Assembly (NCBI GenBank): GCA_949752735.1
Contig: OX457047.1
Coordinates: 2,268,782 to 2,332,781 of the forward strand
Origin: Lumbricus terrestris
Taxonomy: Eukaryota > Annelida > Clitellata > Crassiclitellata > Lumbricidae
Length of the DNA: 64,000 nucleotides
Direction of reading: 5' to 3'
In this document: positions 11,370 to 44,189 of the stretch, in pieces
How positions within the stretch are numbered: the first letter of the stretch is position 1
Layout of the letters: each line of letters starts with the position of its first letter
Made by a program: the position numbers and the translations under genes
The notes under the pieces: model-generated
The model's database searches: none
Told to the model about the DNA's origin: nothing
The model's input: the letters and a program-made list of their open reading frames with translations, nothing else

Positions 11370-11601
11370 GTTTTCCCCTCTCTCTTGCTGCCCCTCTCTG
11401 CCTCTCTTTTTGCCCTCTCTCTGTCCCTATCTCCTAGTCTCTCGCCTCTCTCCCTCTCTGCCCTTTACCCCTCTGTCCCACCCTCCTTCTCTCACTCACT
11501 CCCTCTCTCTCCCTCTCTCACTCTCTCACTCTCTCACTCCATCTCTCTCTCCCTCTCTCACTCTCACTCTCTCACTCCATCTCTCTCTCTCTCACTCTCT
11601 C

Positions 11602-11642
<41 letters not shown>
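11370..11642. repeat. (CT)n/(CTCA)n polypyrimidine tract
   Basis: Low-complexity CT-rich DNA ending in pure (CT)n. Serine/leucine-rich open frames are artefacts. Confidence 0.9.
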
Positions 11643-11643
<1 letters not shown>

Positions 11644-11759
11644 AAACCATTGTTTTAATTGTTGAATGATCACTAATGCCATTAAAGTTTCACCAGTCTA
11701 ACTGAGAAACTCAACTTCTGGTAAATAATATAGACGAGCAATGGAACTTTCCAGTAGTA

Positions 11760-11840
11760 ATTATGTGCGCCTCTAAGTAGGTATCTTGAAGGGGCGCTAT
11801 ATAAATTCTGATGCACTGATTGATTGATGAGCGTGCTGTG

Positions 11841-11881
<41 letters not shown>

Positions 11882-11882
11882 G
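11760..11882 (+). mobile_element. L2-type LINE/SINE 3' tail with (GATT)n
   Basis: Carries GCGCCTCTAAGTAGGTATC, then TTGAAGGGGCGCTATATAAA and (TGAT)n. This 3' signature recurs in several LINE and SINE copies in the window. Confidence 0.75.
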
Positions 11883-11899
11883 AGTGTGCTGTTTATAGC

Positions 11900-12240
11900 C
11901 TACCACAAGCAATGGCGGATAAAGTTATTCGAATAACTCAAGTCATAACCCAAACTGGTAAAAATTCTTTTAGGTGTAATTTATGCCACAAGATATTTGT
12001 GGGCCTACGTAAGAATGATCTGGAAGACCATATCAGAACCCACACTGGGAAAGATTATTCTTACAAATGTGATGTCTGTGGAAAAGAGTTCTCCGCTTGG
12101 TTGGCACTGAATAACCATAATTATAAATATTCACACTAGAGAAGATCGATACAAATGCAAGTTATGTCTTGAAACATCCAAATCAAAGAGCGAACTGTTG
12201 GACCATGTTATCAGTAATTTCATCTGTAACTAAAGTACTA
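11900..12240 (+). pseudogene. C2H2 zinc-finger fragment
   Basis: Encodes parts of three C2H2 fingers. The first reads FRCNLCHKIF...HIRTH, the second YKCDVCGKEFSAWLALNNH. The frame then stops at 12139, but the next frame continues IHTREDRYKCKLCLETSK and SELLDHV. One frameshift within or after finger 2 therefore breaks the array. No splice sites or upstream domain were recognised. It may be a decayed zinc-finger gene, a processed copy or a captured exon. It is interrupted downstream by the foldback remnant at 12225. Confidence 0.5.
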
Positions 12241-12505
12241 ATCGCCGCTGAAGTTACAATGGAGGAATGGCTTCGATGGTATAATTTTTTTGGATCAAAA
12301 AATTGATAACATACCACGAAGTGGGATGACGGATGAAAATCTTCAAACCAAAACAAGAAGCGGGATGATTTTTTTGATCTTTTACTGCAATAAATGCGAT
12401 GATTGATGCACATCTAGTGTCCGGAGGGTAATCTGAAACCGGTTTCAAGTAACCGGGGGGGATGTTTAGGAGTAATTAATTTGAAACCTTTACACCGGCG
12501 CAAGA
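12225..12505 (+). mobile_element. Half copy of the foldback element found at 43028-43493
   Basis: Matches the right half of the 466-bp foldback element: AATCGCCGCTGAAGTTACAA through GTTTCAAGTAACCGGGGGG to TTGAAACCTTTACACCGG. The left arm is missing. Confidence 0.75.
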
Positions 12506-13040
12506 CACTGAACCCAAACGCACAGAGTTCGACAACCACACGCAAAGCGGAAACACAAGAAACGTTCTAGCCACACTGCACTGTATGATGTTACTAGACA
12601 TCTACTTCATGTAGGCGCCACTAGGCGGTCTGCTGTCAAGTCCAGACGGTATACGCTGTAAGATGCTCTTGCTCATTGATTACCATTTTTCGATTAAACA
12701 GTTCATTCCCGTTTCTTTCTTCAAGTCGCATTCAATCACCTTGTGAAACCGGTTTTCGTTTTCCATTGTAACCGCCAATACTGAGTCAATAAGAAAACCA
12801 TCTTCTGGCCCCATCCGCCCCTAAAAGAAACAAAGCAAAGACGATCTACGTAAAGAAATTTTCGGACCGACAGACCAATAAGAACGATCTAGTAGAACCT
12901 CCTTGCATCAGGGGTATCAAAGAGTCGACCGGCGAGCACTGACCTATTAGGTCCCTTGTCTATCGACTTCACAAGTAATTTATTGAGAACAAAGTACGAA
13001 TTTTTAATTTTTACTTCATAGTTTTATTCAATGCTCTTGA
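12506..13040. other. Intergenic DNA, nothing recognised
   Basis: No coding frame, repeat or RNA motif identified. Confidence 0.4.
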
Positions 13041-13059
13041 TTGGTGATGAACATGAATA

Positions 13060-14217
13060 TTTATATGTTTAAAGCCAAAGTGTGTAGGCTACGCTATAAT
13101 AACTTGTTAAAGTTTTTCGTCAAAAGATGTTCTTCTGGGCACAGACTTTTCGGCACTTTACCTAACATCCAGCCGTCTACGACTAAACCCAAACAAGACC
13201 CAATTATAATCATTATTTGGCTCGGCACTCGTCAAGAACTTGCAAAACTTAACATGGAGGCTTTAACTCTTGAATTCCCTGGGGTTACATTTGCCTGCTC
13301 TCTTCGGGACCTTGGTTTCACATTGGATCGGGAGCTAACGCTTTCGAAGCGCATCAATCTACTTTGTCGTGATTGCTACTACCAACTAGGCTACGTCAGC
13401 TTAGGGCAGTAGGCCTATCTCGATCTATAAACCATACTAGTGCTGCCACTCTTGTCTATGCCTTTGTGGTCTCTCGTCTCGACTATATATTGTAGTGCCC
13501 TCTATGTCGAGCTACCGGTGATCCGGATTTGGTGTTTTGACCGGGTTCTGCGCACAGCAGCACGCATTATAGGTGGCATCTCCAAAGTTTGACCAAGTCA
13601 CGGAGTACATGCGAAATGTACTCCACTGGTTTCCTATTCCACAGCGGATCACCTATCGGGTTTCTGTATTAGTCTGGCGCTGCATAGAGGTTCTGGCACA
13701 CATGTAACCGCAGGATCTCTGATGTCCCACTTCTGGTGTCCAGCGGCGAACTGACCTCCTCCGATCGACTGAACAAGCTGAGCTCTTGGTCCCTCGCTCA
13801 CGGACTACCATAATGCAGAGGCGCTCTTTCTCAGTGGCTGGTCATAGAACCTGGAATGGGCTCCCTGTTGCACTCCGCCTTGTGCCTAGAGGTCCACACC
13901 ACTATGTTCCTTTCTCGCTTAAGACTGCCTTGTTTAGCCGCTGTTAAACTGTGGGCTCTTCTGAGTAGGTTACCTCAGGGCTGTTTTTAAGGAATTTTTA
14001 GAACTGCACATCCTCTACTCTCCTTTCTCATCCTCCATGGTAAATTACTCCAAATCTGAGGAGTTTTTTTCTAGTTTTAACTGCACGGAACGTGACGGAA
14101 GTGCTTTTACAGCTGCACGAATCCATTTAGAACTGCACATTTTGTGTAGAACTGCACGTTAAAAAAGCCCTGGGTTACCTTGAAGGTGCGTTATATAAAA
14201 AGTAAAAAATAATAATA
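13060..14217 (+). pseudogene. L2-type LINE, reverse transcriptase C-terminal part and 3' tail
   Basis: Carries WLGTRQELAKLNMEALTLEF, the FACSLRDLGFTLDRELTLSK palm/thumb segment, then in shifted frames a VSRLDY-like stretch near 13480, a HWFPIP-like stretch near 13630 and RRSFSVAGHRTWNGLPVALR near 13830. Ends with the L2 tail GAGTAGGTTACCT...TTGAAGGTGCGTTATATAAA. Frameshifts and stops make it inactive. A hAT element has inserted into its tail at 13976-14172. Confidence 0.78.
13976..14172. mobile_element. Non-autonomous hAT-type element, 197 bp
   Basis: Ends CAGGGCTGTTTTTAAGG and TTAAAAAAGCCCTG are inverted. The 8-bp direct repeat GGTTACCT is exact on both sides (13968-13975, 14173-14180). Removing the element restores the L2 tail GAGTAGGTTACCTTGAAGG. 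A second copy is at 24348-24519. Confidence 0.9.
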
Positions 14218-14378
14218 ACTTATGATCTTCCGCTCATACTGTGACTTGTGATCACACTGCGATGTGTCACTTAGAATTAATTACTAATAAACACAGCTAA
14301 TAATATGCAATCTTCACGACAGTTTGTGGGTTTTAAGCCCAAGCAGTAAATGAAGATGAAGAAGCCGCTGTTGTTTAA

Positions 14379-14760
14379 TATTGTATTGTATTGTATTGAA
14401 GGCCTATCTGACTATTTGTAAAGCGCTTCTCGCAGCAAGAGCCTTTCAGAAGCGCTCCCAGTGCGTTCAACCCCGAAAGAAAAGGCAAGTTTTCAGACGA
14501 GAGACAGATGATGAAAGACTACCATAGAGAATGATATATATAGCGAACTGACGGGGGAAGACCATTTCATAGGAAGGGACCAATGCTGGCAAATGATCTG
14601 GATTGAGCCATGGTGGTCCTGACTCGGGGGACAAAGAGGTCGAGACGATCAGAGGACCTAAGAGGACGCAGCGAAGTGGCAGAAAGGGGACATATACATA
14701 GTATAAGATCACACAGGTACCTCGGAGCAGGACCCAATTGAGACTTGAGGACCAAAATCA
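14379..14760 (-). mobile_element. L2-like LINE 3' end with (ACAAT)n tail
   Basis: On the minus strand: RT C-terminal pieces (LRSSDRLDLFVPRVRTTMAQ, then SRSFASIGPFLWNGLP in a shifted frame) followed by a GAGCGCTTCTGAAAGG tail and (ACAAT)n. It converges tail-to-tail on the plus-strand L2 at 13060-14217. Confidence 0.7.
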
Positions 14761-14784
14761 GGGTATGATGATAGCATTCGTGTG

Positions 14785-14960
14785 GCGCCTATACCTTAAT
14801 TTCTTGAAGCGATGTGTAATTCGTGTCGTCCATCTTATCTTGCCTCTCGTTCTCGGCTGACCATCGGCAACTGTGTATGCCTACCCTCATCAAAAGACGT
14901 TCATCCACCATCGCCTCCAGGGCTTTGTCTCCTGTTTTACAATCAAAGCTAAAGTAGACA
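14785..14960. repeat. Dispersed repeat (partner at 46000-46195)
   Basis: Both copies contain TGGCGCCTA...GCGATGT, CGTTCATCCACC..CGCCTCCA and TGTCYCCTGTTT in the same order. Probably a LINE or SINE 3' part; class not identified. Confidence 0.5.
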
Positions 14961-15783
14961 CATAGTTGGGTAGTCCTTCATTCGAATTGGACGATAATAC
15001 ATTCTTCAACATTTGAAAATTTATTTATTAAATTCGGAACCGCAAATTATGTTGCTATCCCGTTAAAAAAAGTGAAGTTGCCTAACCTCGCAATTGACAA
15101 TCATGCACTCAATGAAAACAGAAAAGAGTGGAAGTGTGTCAACTGTCAAGATCAGAATGGTGAGTCTGACGGTGAGGTGGGTGGCGCTTTTACAGGTTAA
15201 ACTGCGACATTTGTATGGGGAAGAAAAGGATTATGGCTGTATTTGTGGCAAAACAGTGCTTTCGGTTTGAAGTGAAAGATATGCGATACGGCAAAGCAAG
15301 AGTCTTCGTGAGTTTGTAATGATATTAAAAAAATGGTTAGGTACGTATGTGTCTCAGTAATAATAGGCAGCAGCCGCTTCCAGAGACAATGAACAACGTC
15401 GTCGATAGAGCGATTCTAACATTCTGCGTCGAGGTGACGGAAGGGCTGAGGAGTGCTGGGAGAAGTCTTGGACGACTGCCTAAGGCAAGAGGACTGAGAT
15501 AAATCGAAGGGTACTGTAGGTGAATCATTATGATTTAGACTGGATTGGATTCATGGATGAAAACTAATGTCAGATTCATCTGGGTTACAACGGAGCCCTC
15601 TGAAGTCAACAGTAAGACTAGGTAAAAATTTGCTTCTTCCTCGTTGTCTTCACAACGGCTTTCGTTTATCTCCTTGACCTCATTAGACCGAAGTTGCTCG
15701 AATTGGGTCCGAAGTTTAATATTGCATAGGCTACACGTGTAGGAAAATGAAGATTAGTTTCGACAAGAGTAGCTTGTACTTAC
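14961..15783. other. 3' flank or last intron of copy B, last exon not identified
   Basis: The missing C-terminal exon of copy B may lie here or further left. Open minus-strand frames exist (for example around 15600-15710) but none could be tied to the SLC5 C-terminus. Confidence 0.4.
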
Positions 15784-36167
<20,384 letters not shown>

Positions 36168-36349
36168 TACATCGAGTTATATACCAATCACCTGCAACAC
36201 GAAACTTTTTCTGCATGGTAGTCTACATGTACGTAGTCTGTTGTGGCTACTAACTGGGTTTCTAAAGGTCTCGTGTCACCTGTGCATTGTGTGTCTTGAA
36301 TGATTGACTCTTCACGACCTCATCGATACTCACACAAGTCATCTCCACC

Positions 36350-36465
36350 TACATGATTCGTGATCTTCACCCGGTTCCGGTTTTGGCTCGAATCAGATAC
36401 AAGGTCCTGTTTCTATTCATTAAGTCCCTGTTGAGTTTAGCGCCTAAGTACCTCTGTTAAAAGCT
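36350..36465 (+). pseudogene. Short LINE RT scrap
   Basis: VLARIRYKVLFLFIKSLLSL then APKYL resembles the RIxYKxLxLxxK-APxYL segment of L2/CR1 reverse transcriptases. Only about 30 codons remain. Confidence 0.5.
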
Positions 36466-37016
36466 GACTGCAAATTGATAGCCTCTGGAACAGTGATGCC
36501 ACTCATAGCTTTTTCTACTCAGGTCTAGGTTTTTCGACTTTGTCTAGGTCTCTAGTTTTTTTTTGGTCAAGATCTAGGGTTTTTGCACGGCGGAGATAGA
36601 GATTTTTCGGTAAAATAATACGAAAGACAAGTAAAAAGTTGGCGGATCTCAGAAAAATGTATATTTCCGAAATTGTTTACTTTTCTAATAAAGACTAAAA
36701 ACGCAAATGAAGCAGCATTTCAATTAACTTTCATTGACTGATGTCTAGAATGGGTTCATTACAGAATATTCCACTGTCGCGAAATGTGCAGTTACCATGT
36801 GTACCAGAATTATGCCACGTATTGGACGCATTTTCATATTCTATGCCTACTTGAACAGAAGCAAAATGTAGAAATTGAGTAGGCCTAATAGCTGACACAA
36901 AAATCCAGCTATCTAGCATCAAGCCAAATATAGAAATATTCATGAGAAGAACAAACGCTAAGAGTGAGATAGGTTTGGATAGGAGTGTCAGTCGTGTGTA
37001 TGAGTGTGGAGAGAGT

Positions 37017-37215
<199 letters not shown>

Positions 37216-37267
37216 ATAAGAGATGGCGATGTAATCTTAACGTTGAGTTGTTTTGATACACGTAAAA

Positions 37268-38334
37268 GGTGACAGGACAATTACCCCCAGGACAATTACC
37301 CCCCGGACAACTACCCCCGTGCCAATTACCCCCGGACAACTACCCCCGTGCCAATTACCCCCGGACAACTACCCCCTGTGCCAATTGCCCCGGACAATTA
37401 CCCCGTACTAATTACCCCCCGGACAACTACCCCCTGGCACAGTGTGAGCTTGTTCGCATACGCGTGAGGGAACGAACATCCTCATGGTCATGGTCTTCGT
37501 ATTTATCAGACCTTCAGACCAGTAGCGGCGCTAGGGGGCTAAGCCCCCCAAAAAGGTCATCCATTTTTTCCCCATGTAAAAATAAAATATTTGCACGGTT
37601 AACCCCCTTTAGCCCCCAAAATAACCGTAAAGGTACGCACGAGGTTTGACAAACAGTTCGGCGGATTATGAAAAAGGACCATTTTCGAAGATTTCGATCT
37701 ATCAAATGACTATAAAAAAGGTCGTCAGAAATTTTGACGGCGAAAATGGAAAATTTTCTTCCAATTTTGGTCGATGACTTTAAAAAAAGTCAGACATTTT
37801 GGCGACTGAAACGGAAAATTTTTCCCGTAAATCCAGCCCCCCAAAACGAAAATCCTGGCGCCGCCACTGTTTCAGATAAACATTTAAGTATTTTATTAGG
37901 CAGGCGTTACAACTAGCTTAGAACCGTATTTAGGTTGGATTTTATTTAATATTTTACAAACTGAATCCAGACCTCTATCGATGACATTTAAATATTTTAT
38001 TAGGCAGGCGTTCCAACTAGCTAACAACCGTTTTTAGATTGGATGTTATTTAATATTTTTCTTGAACGTTTAACACTAACTTGCGTTTCACACGACATAG
38101 ACTTCTTTATTGGCACGTGTGGGGGGGTTAATTGTCCGGGGGTAATTGGTACGGGGGGTAATTGTCCGGGGGTAATTGGCGCGGAGGTAGTTGTCCGGGG
38201 GGTAATTGGTACGGGGGTAATTGGTACGGGGGTAGTTGTCCGGGGGGTAATTGTCCTGGGGGTAATTGTCCAGGGGGTAATTGTCGGGGTAATTGTCCGG
38301 GGGGTAATTGTCCAGGGGGTAATTGCCCTAGAAC
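37268..38334. mobile_element. Element with inverted tandem-repeat ends (CCGGACAATTACCCC units)
   Basis: The left arm (about 37270-37434) is about 11 copies of a 15-16 bp unit, GGACAATTACCCCC. The right arm (38121-38330) carries the same unit in inverse orientation (GGGGGTAATTGTCC). The 9-bp direct repeat CACGTAAAA flanks the whole (37259-37267, 38335-38343). A 9-bp duplication is the length expected for Mutator-like elements. The interior has no coding capacity and contains a nested hAT. Confidence 0.75.
37520..37869. mobile_element. Nested hAT-type element, 350 bp
   Basis: Termini CAGTAGCGGCGCTAGG and CCTGGCGCCGCCACTG are inverted. Flanks CTTCAGAC and TTTCAGAT agree at 6 of 8 positions. It carries the internal GACTATAAAAAAGGTC-like motif seen in other hAT copies here. 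Confidence 0.75.
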
Positions 38335-38519
38335 CACGTAAAATTATTCGTTGTCATGTCGTGTGTTCATTTACGATTGATGGATTTTGAAGAACAACAA
38401 TACGAGAAACTTGTCGTTGTTTTGCGTAACGAAGTTAAACAACAGTTACTGTAGATAAGCCTATCTATAGCTAGCCATTAGCAACCAAAGTAAACTTAAG
38501 TCAGGGTAGGCTCACACGA

Positions 38520-39075
38520 ACTTTCGCGAAACAATTAATAAAAAAACACACACACATTCGCAGAGAACTTCACGCTCTTTATCTAGACTAAGTATAAAGT
38601 AGACTCGATTGTTTCCACTCAGCCCAAGCGAACAACATGTTTAATTTATACTAAGACCTACCTAAGCAGCGAAAATAACTATCTAATTGATATTTCTATT
38701 GAGCACGAAATTTAATGAAATAATGTCAGAAGACTTATGAAATCAACACTGCATACTTAGAGCATACTCCAATACTTCCTACCTGCCAACAAATGCACAG
38801 CCAGTGTATTTCAATTACCGCACAGATTAGAAAATGTGCCACGATGCAACAGATCTATATTACAGAGCTATTTCAAACGGAGAACACCTCAACGGATGAG
38901 ACTCACAAATGCCAGGATGCAAGGGTAATGATTGGGTTTCAGCAAATGACGGCAACAATAAAAGGTTCTTTTGTAGTAGACGTCAGGCTAAGAAGCTGAG
39001 AAGAAATGATTGCGGTACAATTATATGCCCGAATGGAGGCTGAAGTTGCAAGCCAACGTCCTATCTTGCTAACAA
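38520..39075 (-). promoter_or_regulatory. Upstream block of copy B conserved with copy A
   Basis: Counterpart of 5520-6160, with the same CCAATACTTCCTACCTGCCA stretch and the same candidate minus-strand donor near 38786. It lies about 2.4 kb upstream of the copy B ATG, the extra distance being due to the elements at 37.0-38.3 kb. Confidence 0.4.
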
Positions 39076-39981
39076 CCTAGAGAAGCGATAATTATGGGCT
39101 TTAAAATGTGCATATTATAATAGAGACCATTCTATGACGTAGGCCTACACCTGCTCATCTGGGCATTCATTAAAGATAAGCATGGAAAAGCGATTAATTT
39201 CCATTCAAACCGTAGGACGCATCAACGCAAAAAAGTCAAGAAATCATAATTATCATCAGCGTCCAATTGTTGCTTTTCTCTGCCTATCAAAATTCTGTTC
39301 ATATCGGAGTTAGCAAATCTGATAATAATGACCGATGAAAAATGTTCAGACGTCTGATAAAAGGAACAAATCAAAGCAGGTGCATGTAGGCCTACAGATT
39401 GCTTCTCTAGTTTAGAACTAGGAGCCCTACACAATCATCACCCTTATTTCATAATAATTATTTCATCATAAATCACACCACCTTACTCTTTGCCTGATCT
39501 TCTATTAGGCCTACCTATCTTACGTTTCCTTCATTTAATTACCAGCAGGGCCGCCGAGAGGGAAAAATGATTCGGGCCCGCGATTTCTAAGGGCCGGGCT
39601 ACAAACTTATATGGTTGGTCATTAAAAAAGACCCATACGGTTGTTTGCCAATATATATTACCCAGAAGTAAGAATTTTGAAATGAAATTTTACAGGCTTA
39701 AAGACAATAATATTCACATTTAAACATGATGGCCATGTTTCATCAATATATTTCAAACAGATTACTTTGACCAAGATACTGGGGAAAAAGTAGGGTGGTC
39801 CTTTTTATGGCCCACCCTGTAGATAGTTATAGGTCTATGTACAAAAGTTTATTATTTATGGCTTTAAAATGTAATATTGCAGATAAAATTAACTATAATT
39901 AATCGATTTAAACTTCACGTTAACAACTGAACAAAATCATATTTGTATAAAATCAAATTTGACGGGCTTAAAATAACATTA

Positions 39982-40390
39982 CGCCGTGATTCAAAAAAGT
40001 AAGCCAATTTGTTTTTCATAATTATATCTCTTATGCCTGATAACATATCATGCTAAAAGTTTCCAAATATTTAGAGAATTGAACCAAGAATATGATTCCA
40101 ACATTTCATGAGATAAAGTTGAACGGATAAAAAGATATGAATCTTTCAATGGCATATGCCGAAATTTCAGTTTACAAGCAATTTTCTGTTAGATTCAATA
40201 AATTGTAAGTCAAACTGGCTTTCATTATCTTTATGGCCTGATAATTAACCCTCAGGCTACCAAGCTTTTTGTGACATGGACTTTGGGTTTGGTCCAATTC
40301 TCTAAATATTTGGAAAATTGTAGCGTGATATGTTATCAGGCATTGGAGATATATGAAAAACAGTTTGGCTTACTTTTTTAAATCACGGTG
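39982..40390. mobile_element. Tc1/mariner-type miniature element, 409 bp
   Basis: TA at both ends (39980-39981, 40391-40392). Inverted termini of about 100 bp begin CGCCGTGATTCAAAAAAGTA on the left and CACCGTGATTTAAAAAAGTA on the complement of the right. Not present at the matching site upstream of copy A. Confidence 0.83.
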
Positions 40391-40499
40391 TATATACAGA
40401 GTGGGCCATAAAAAGTAGTCCCCACGGGATTTTTGCCAATATCTTGGTCAAAAATAAGAATTTTAAAATCAAATTTAACGGGCTTAAAATAATAATAAT

Positions 40500-40612
40500 A
40501 ATAATAAATCGACAATTGGGGCCATTCTGGCCTGGTTTTTAAACAAGTAGTTAGTAATAAAGACCCTGAGGGATCCTAAATACCTCGGGGAAAAAAATAA
40601 TAATAACAATAC
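40500..40612 (+). mobile_element. Retroelement 3' tail with hairpin and (TAA)n
   Basis: GGCCATTCTGGCCTGG, then GTAGTTAGTAATAAAGA, the hairpin CCCTGAGG-gatcctaaata-CCTCGGGG and a TAA run. The same order occurs at 47345-48715. Confidence 0.65.
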
Positions 40613-40615
40613 GTT

Positions 40616-41345
<730 letters not shown>

Positions 41346-41436
41346 ACATACTTACTTGAAATTAGCAGAGGCTTCATCATTTATGCTTCTCTTCATTTCA
41401 GTCTTACCTATGTTAAGCAGTGTGGGTGGAACATTA

Positions 41437-42110
41437 TTAGTCCAGGTTAGTAGGGCCTATAGGCAGGTGATCGGATATGTCTGAAGTTATTATAGCAGAG
41501 TCAATAACGGAATTTAGAGTGTTTGTGAAGATATTTTCTATTAGCGTTGCAGTAGTAGGGGTAATTCTAGTCGGTTGCAGGGTCAGGGGAAAAAAGTGAT
41601 AGGTAGCCATATATTCAATGAACTCATTTGTAGGGGAGTGATTGCCAAAAGCCAGCAGACTAATATTAAAATCACCAACCAAGAAAATTTCTTTGGTCTT
41701 ATTACTGTATAATTGTGATTTTAAATGTTTAAAAGTGCTTCAAGATCCGTGTTAAATTCATCTACGTTCAGTCCCGGGGTCTGTATAATTTTTATGACAC
41801 CAACTTGCTTATCCATTGATTTGTGTTGAGAAATATTAATAAACATACTTTCAAATGAACTTACTTTAGCCTATCTGTGTCAGAGTGCTCAATTTTATAA
41901 AATGTAATATCATCAAAAAAATCCAACACCCCTCCTCTCCCCAGTTTTCTCCTCTTGTGTATGAAGTTGTAGTCAGGAAGGTGAAGTGTATCAGACTAGC
42001 CAGGTTTCAGTTACTGCAAGGACAGAGAACGGGAGCTGGTGTAGTAAGAGTTGGATTTTGCTAATTTTAGGAGAGATACTACGACAGTTGAGGTGCATCA
42101 AGGAGAAAGA
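41437..42110 (-). pseudogene. LINE endonuclease (APE-type) domain relic
   Basis: Minus strand, several frames: LNCRSISPKISKIQLLLHQL, VLAVTETWL, DYNFIHKRRKLGRGGVLDFF, then VGDFNISLLAFGNHSPTNEF, LQPTRITPTTATLIENIFTN and SDISDHLPI. These are the ordered motifs of the AP-endonuclease domain of CR1/L2-related LINEs (ETW, GDFN, SDH). At least four frameshifts or stops. No RT follows; the sequence ends at the foldback element near 41345. Confidence 0.78.
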
Positions 42111-42429
42111 AAGAGAGAGTGATTATCAAATTTAGACGAGAGTTTGAACGGACCAAAATATTCACTTTCTTTATCAATATTCCAGAAGTAATTTCCATCA
42201 GGGTCCAAGTCCTTGTTGTTAAGTAAAGGTAGATGCACATAATTATTTACATTCAAATAACTCTAATCTAGAGGGCTCATATAGCAATCAGGGACATCCT
42301 TATTAACAGGGATGGGCATAGGTTCAGTATCATTGGCAACAGAGAAGTTCAAAGTAGGCCTACAAGCTCTATTTTAGCATTCTTTACATCGCCAGTTCAG
42401 TGTCAAATTATAGATACACAGGCAATTTA

Positions 42430-43690
42430 CATAGTACTTAGCCTACACTATCACCGTATTTTACGCTTCTTTAATCTAGGCCCTACTTACCAGCAGGGCC
42501 GCCGATGGGGAGGCGGTCAGAGAGGAAAATGCCCAGTGGCCGGATGACTTCTTGGGGCCGGGCTATATAGGTTTATAGATGGTCACATAATTACATAGAA
42601 AAGATTCATCATCAATCATCAATATCCTTAGGCTCAATGCCCGTAGGAGTCCGACGCCAGTCTCTGTCTGAGTCTGTCTCGCATCATGTTGCCCAGCTTC
42701 AACAGGTCCGGCCAGCAGGTCTGCTCCATACCATTAACATCTTGGAGCAGCTAGACCACCTTGTCTGAATGAAGAGAATATTGGGAAAGAGGCATGAAGG
42801 ACAACCTGGGTCAATGCCCGTATGTGTCCCACGCTCTCCCCCGACTCTCTCCACCGGTCTGTCCTGACCGACCTGTGCATGTCTGCTTCACATCATGACA
42901 TCTTGAAGCATCTGGGTCGCTCTGTCACCCGTGTCGTGGTTTTTGCGGATTTCAATCGTCTTGGTATTTTACTGCCAGCGTATCGCCACCCATCTGGCAA
43001 ACCTTCCTCCTTTAGTCCGGGCTTAGGACCGGTGTAAAGGTTTCAGATTACCCCCTCCTAAACATTACCCCCCCTGCAAACTGTAAATTGCATCAATCAT
43101 CGCATTTATTGCACTAAAAAATCGTAAGAATCATCCCGCTTCTTGTTTTGGTCTGAAGATTTTCGTCCGTCATCCCACTTCGTGGTTTGTTATCAATATT
43201 TTCATGTGTAAGTGTAACTAAAATACTAGGCTAATCGCCGCTGAAGTTACAATGGAGAAAATGGCTTCGAGGCTATTATTTTTTTGGATCAAAATATTGA
43301 CAGCAAAACACGAAGTGGGATGACAGATGATATTTTTCAGACCAAAACAAGAAGCGGGATGATTTTTCTGATTTTTTAGTGCAATAAATGCGATGATTGA
43401 TGCAAATCTAGTTTCTGGGGGTAATCTGAAACCGGTTTCAAGTTACCGGGGGGTAATGTTTAGGAGGGGGTAATTTGAAACCTTTACACCGGTGCAGGGA
43501 CGTTGTTGGTTCCCTGTGGCGGAGGATAGATGCAGTTTAACGTCGTGCCCAGGACTTATAGAAAAGCTTAGCAGGTCTATATTTATGACTTTCAAATGTA
43601 ATATTGCAGAGAAGATTAACTACAACCAGTTTGAACTTCAAGATAACGACTAAATCAAAATCATATCTTATAAATAAAATAATATAGAAT
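42430..43690. repeat. Third, diverged copy of the upstream segment
   Basis: CAGCAGGGCCGCCGA (42491 on) and, after insertions, TTTCAAATGTAATATTGCAG (about 43590) match 39541-39960 and 6421-7060. The middle is replaced by unrecognised DNA (42600-43027) and a foldback element. Either a third duplicate of the gene-flanking segment or a shared mobile element. Confidence 0.5.
43028..43493. mobile_element. Foldback (long inverted repeat) element, 466 bp
   Basis: Arms of about 200 bp. The left begins ACCGGTGTAAAGGTTTCAGA; the right ends TTGAAACCTTTACACCGGT. Inner parts such as AATCATCCCGCTTCTTGTTT recur inverted. A half copy lies at 12225-12505. Confidence 0.82.
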
Positions 43691-43693
43691 TTT

Positions 43694-44185
43694 AGTACTT
43701 CAATTTGTTTCTCAAATATATTTTAGTTCTCGTTAAGCCTTGAGATAGTTATGGTCTGCCTGTTCTGCCTAGGAGACCCCGGATTGTCTCTCGTCAGCCC
43801 TGCTTAGCCTACTATGAATAGGAGTAGGCTATCTGGTTATCAACGGCAGAAACCTGGTTCTGTTATCAAAAAGGTTATAAATAATTATGAAGACAAACTA
43901 TTTAGCCATATTATATTATGCGCAGTTAGTAGACATTGGTTTCCCGTCTAACGGTCTAATATTACGCATGTGCGCCACAAGTCCTCTGAGCGTGCTTTTC
44001 AATAAACAGTTTATAAATTATTTCACTCTTTATTTCGCCTTTGCTTTCCTAATGAAAACCGTTTCAGCGTTCATTTGAGATGTCATTTCTACGTCACTGA
44101 TGACGTCATCTTCCGGTCCTTTCAGAACCTGAAAGTAGCAGAACGATGGTTGACAACACGGTATACATGGTTGACAATCGCAGGT
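43694..44185. other. Intergenic DNA, nothing recognised
   Basis: No convincing coding frame or repeat. Confidence 0.4.
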
Positions 44186-44189
44186 CGTT

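Noticed and set aside
15560..15720. Minus-strand frame with LRSNEVKEINESRCEDNEEE as copy B's last exon
   Set aside because: It could be a cytoplasmic tail by composition, but no acceptor in the right phase and no counterpart in copy C support it.
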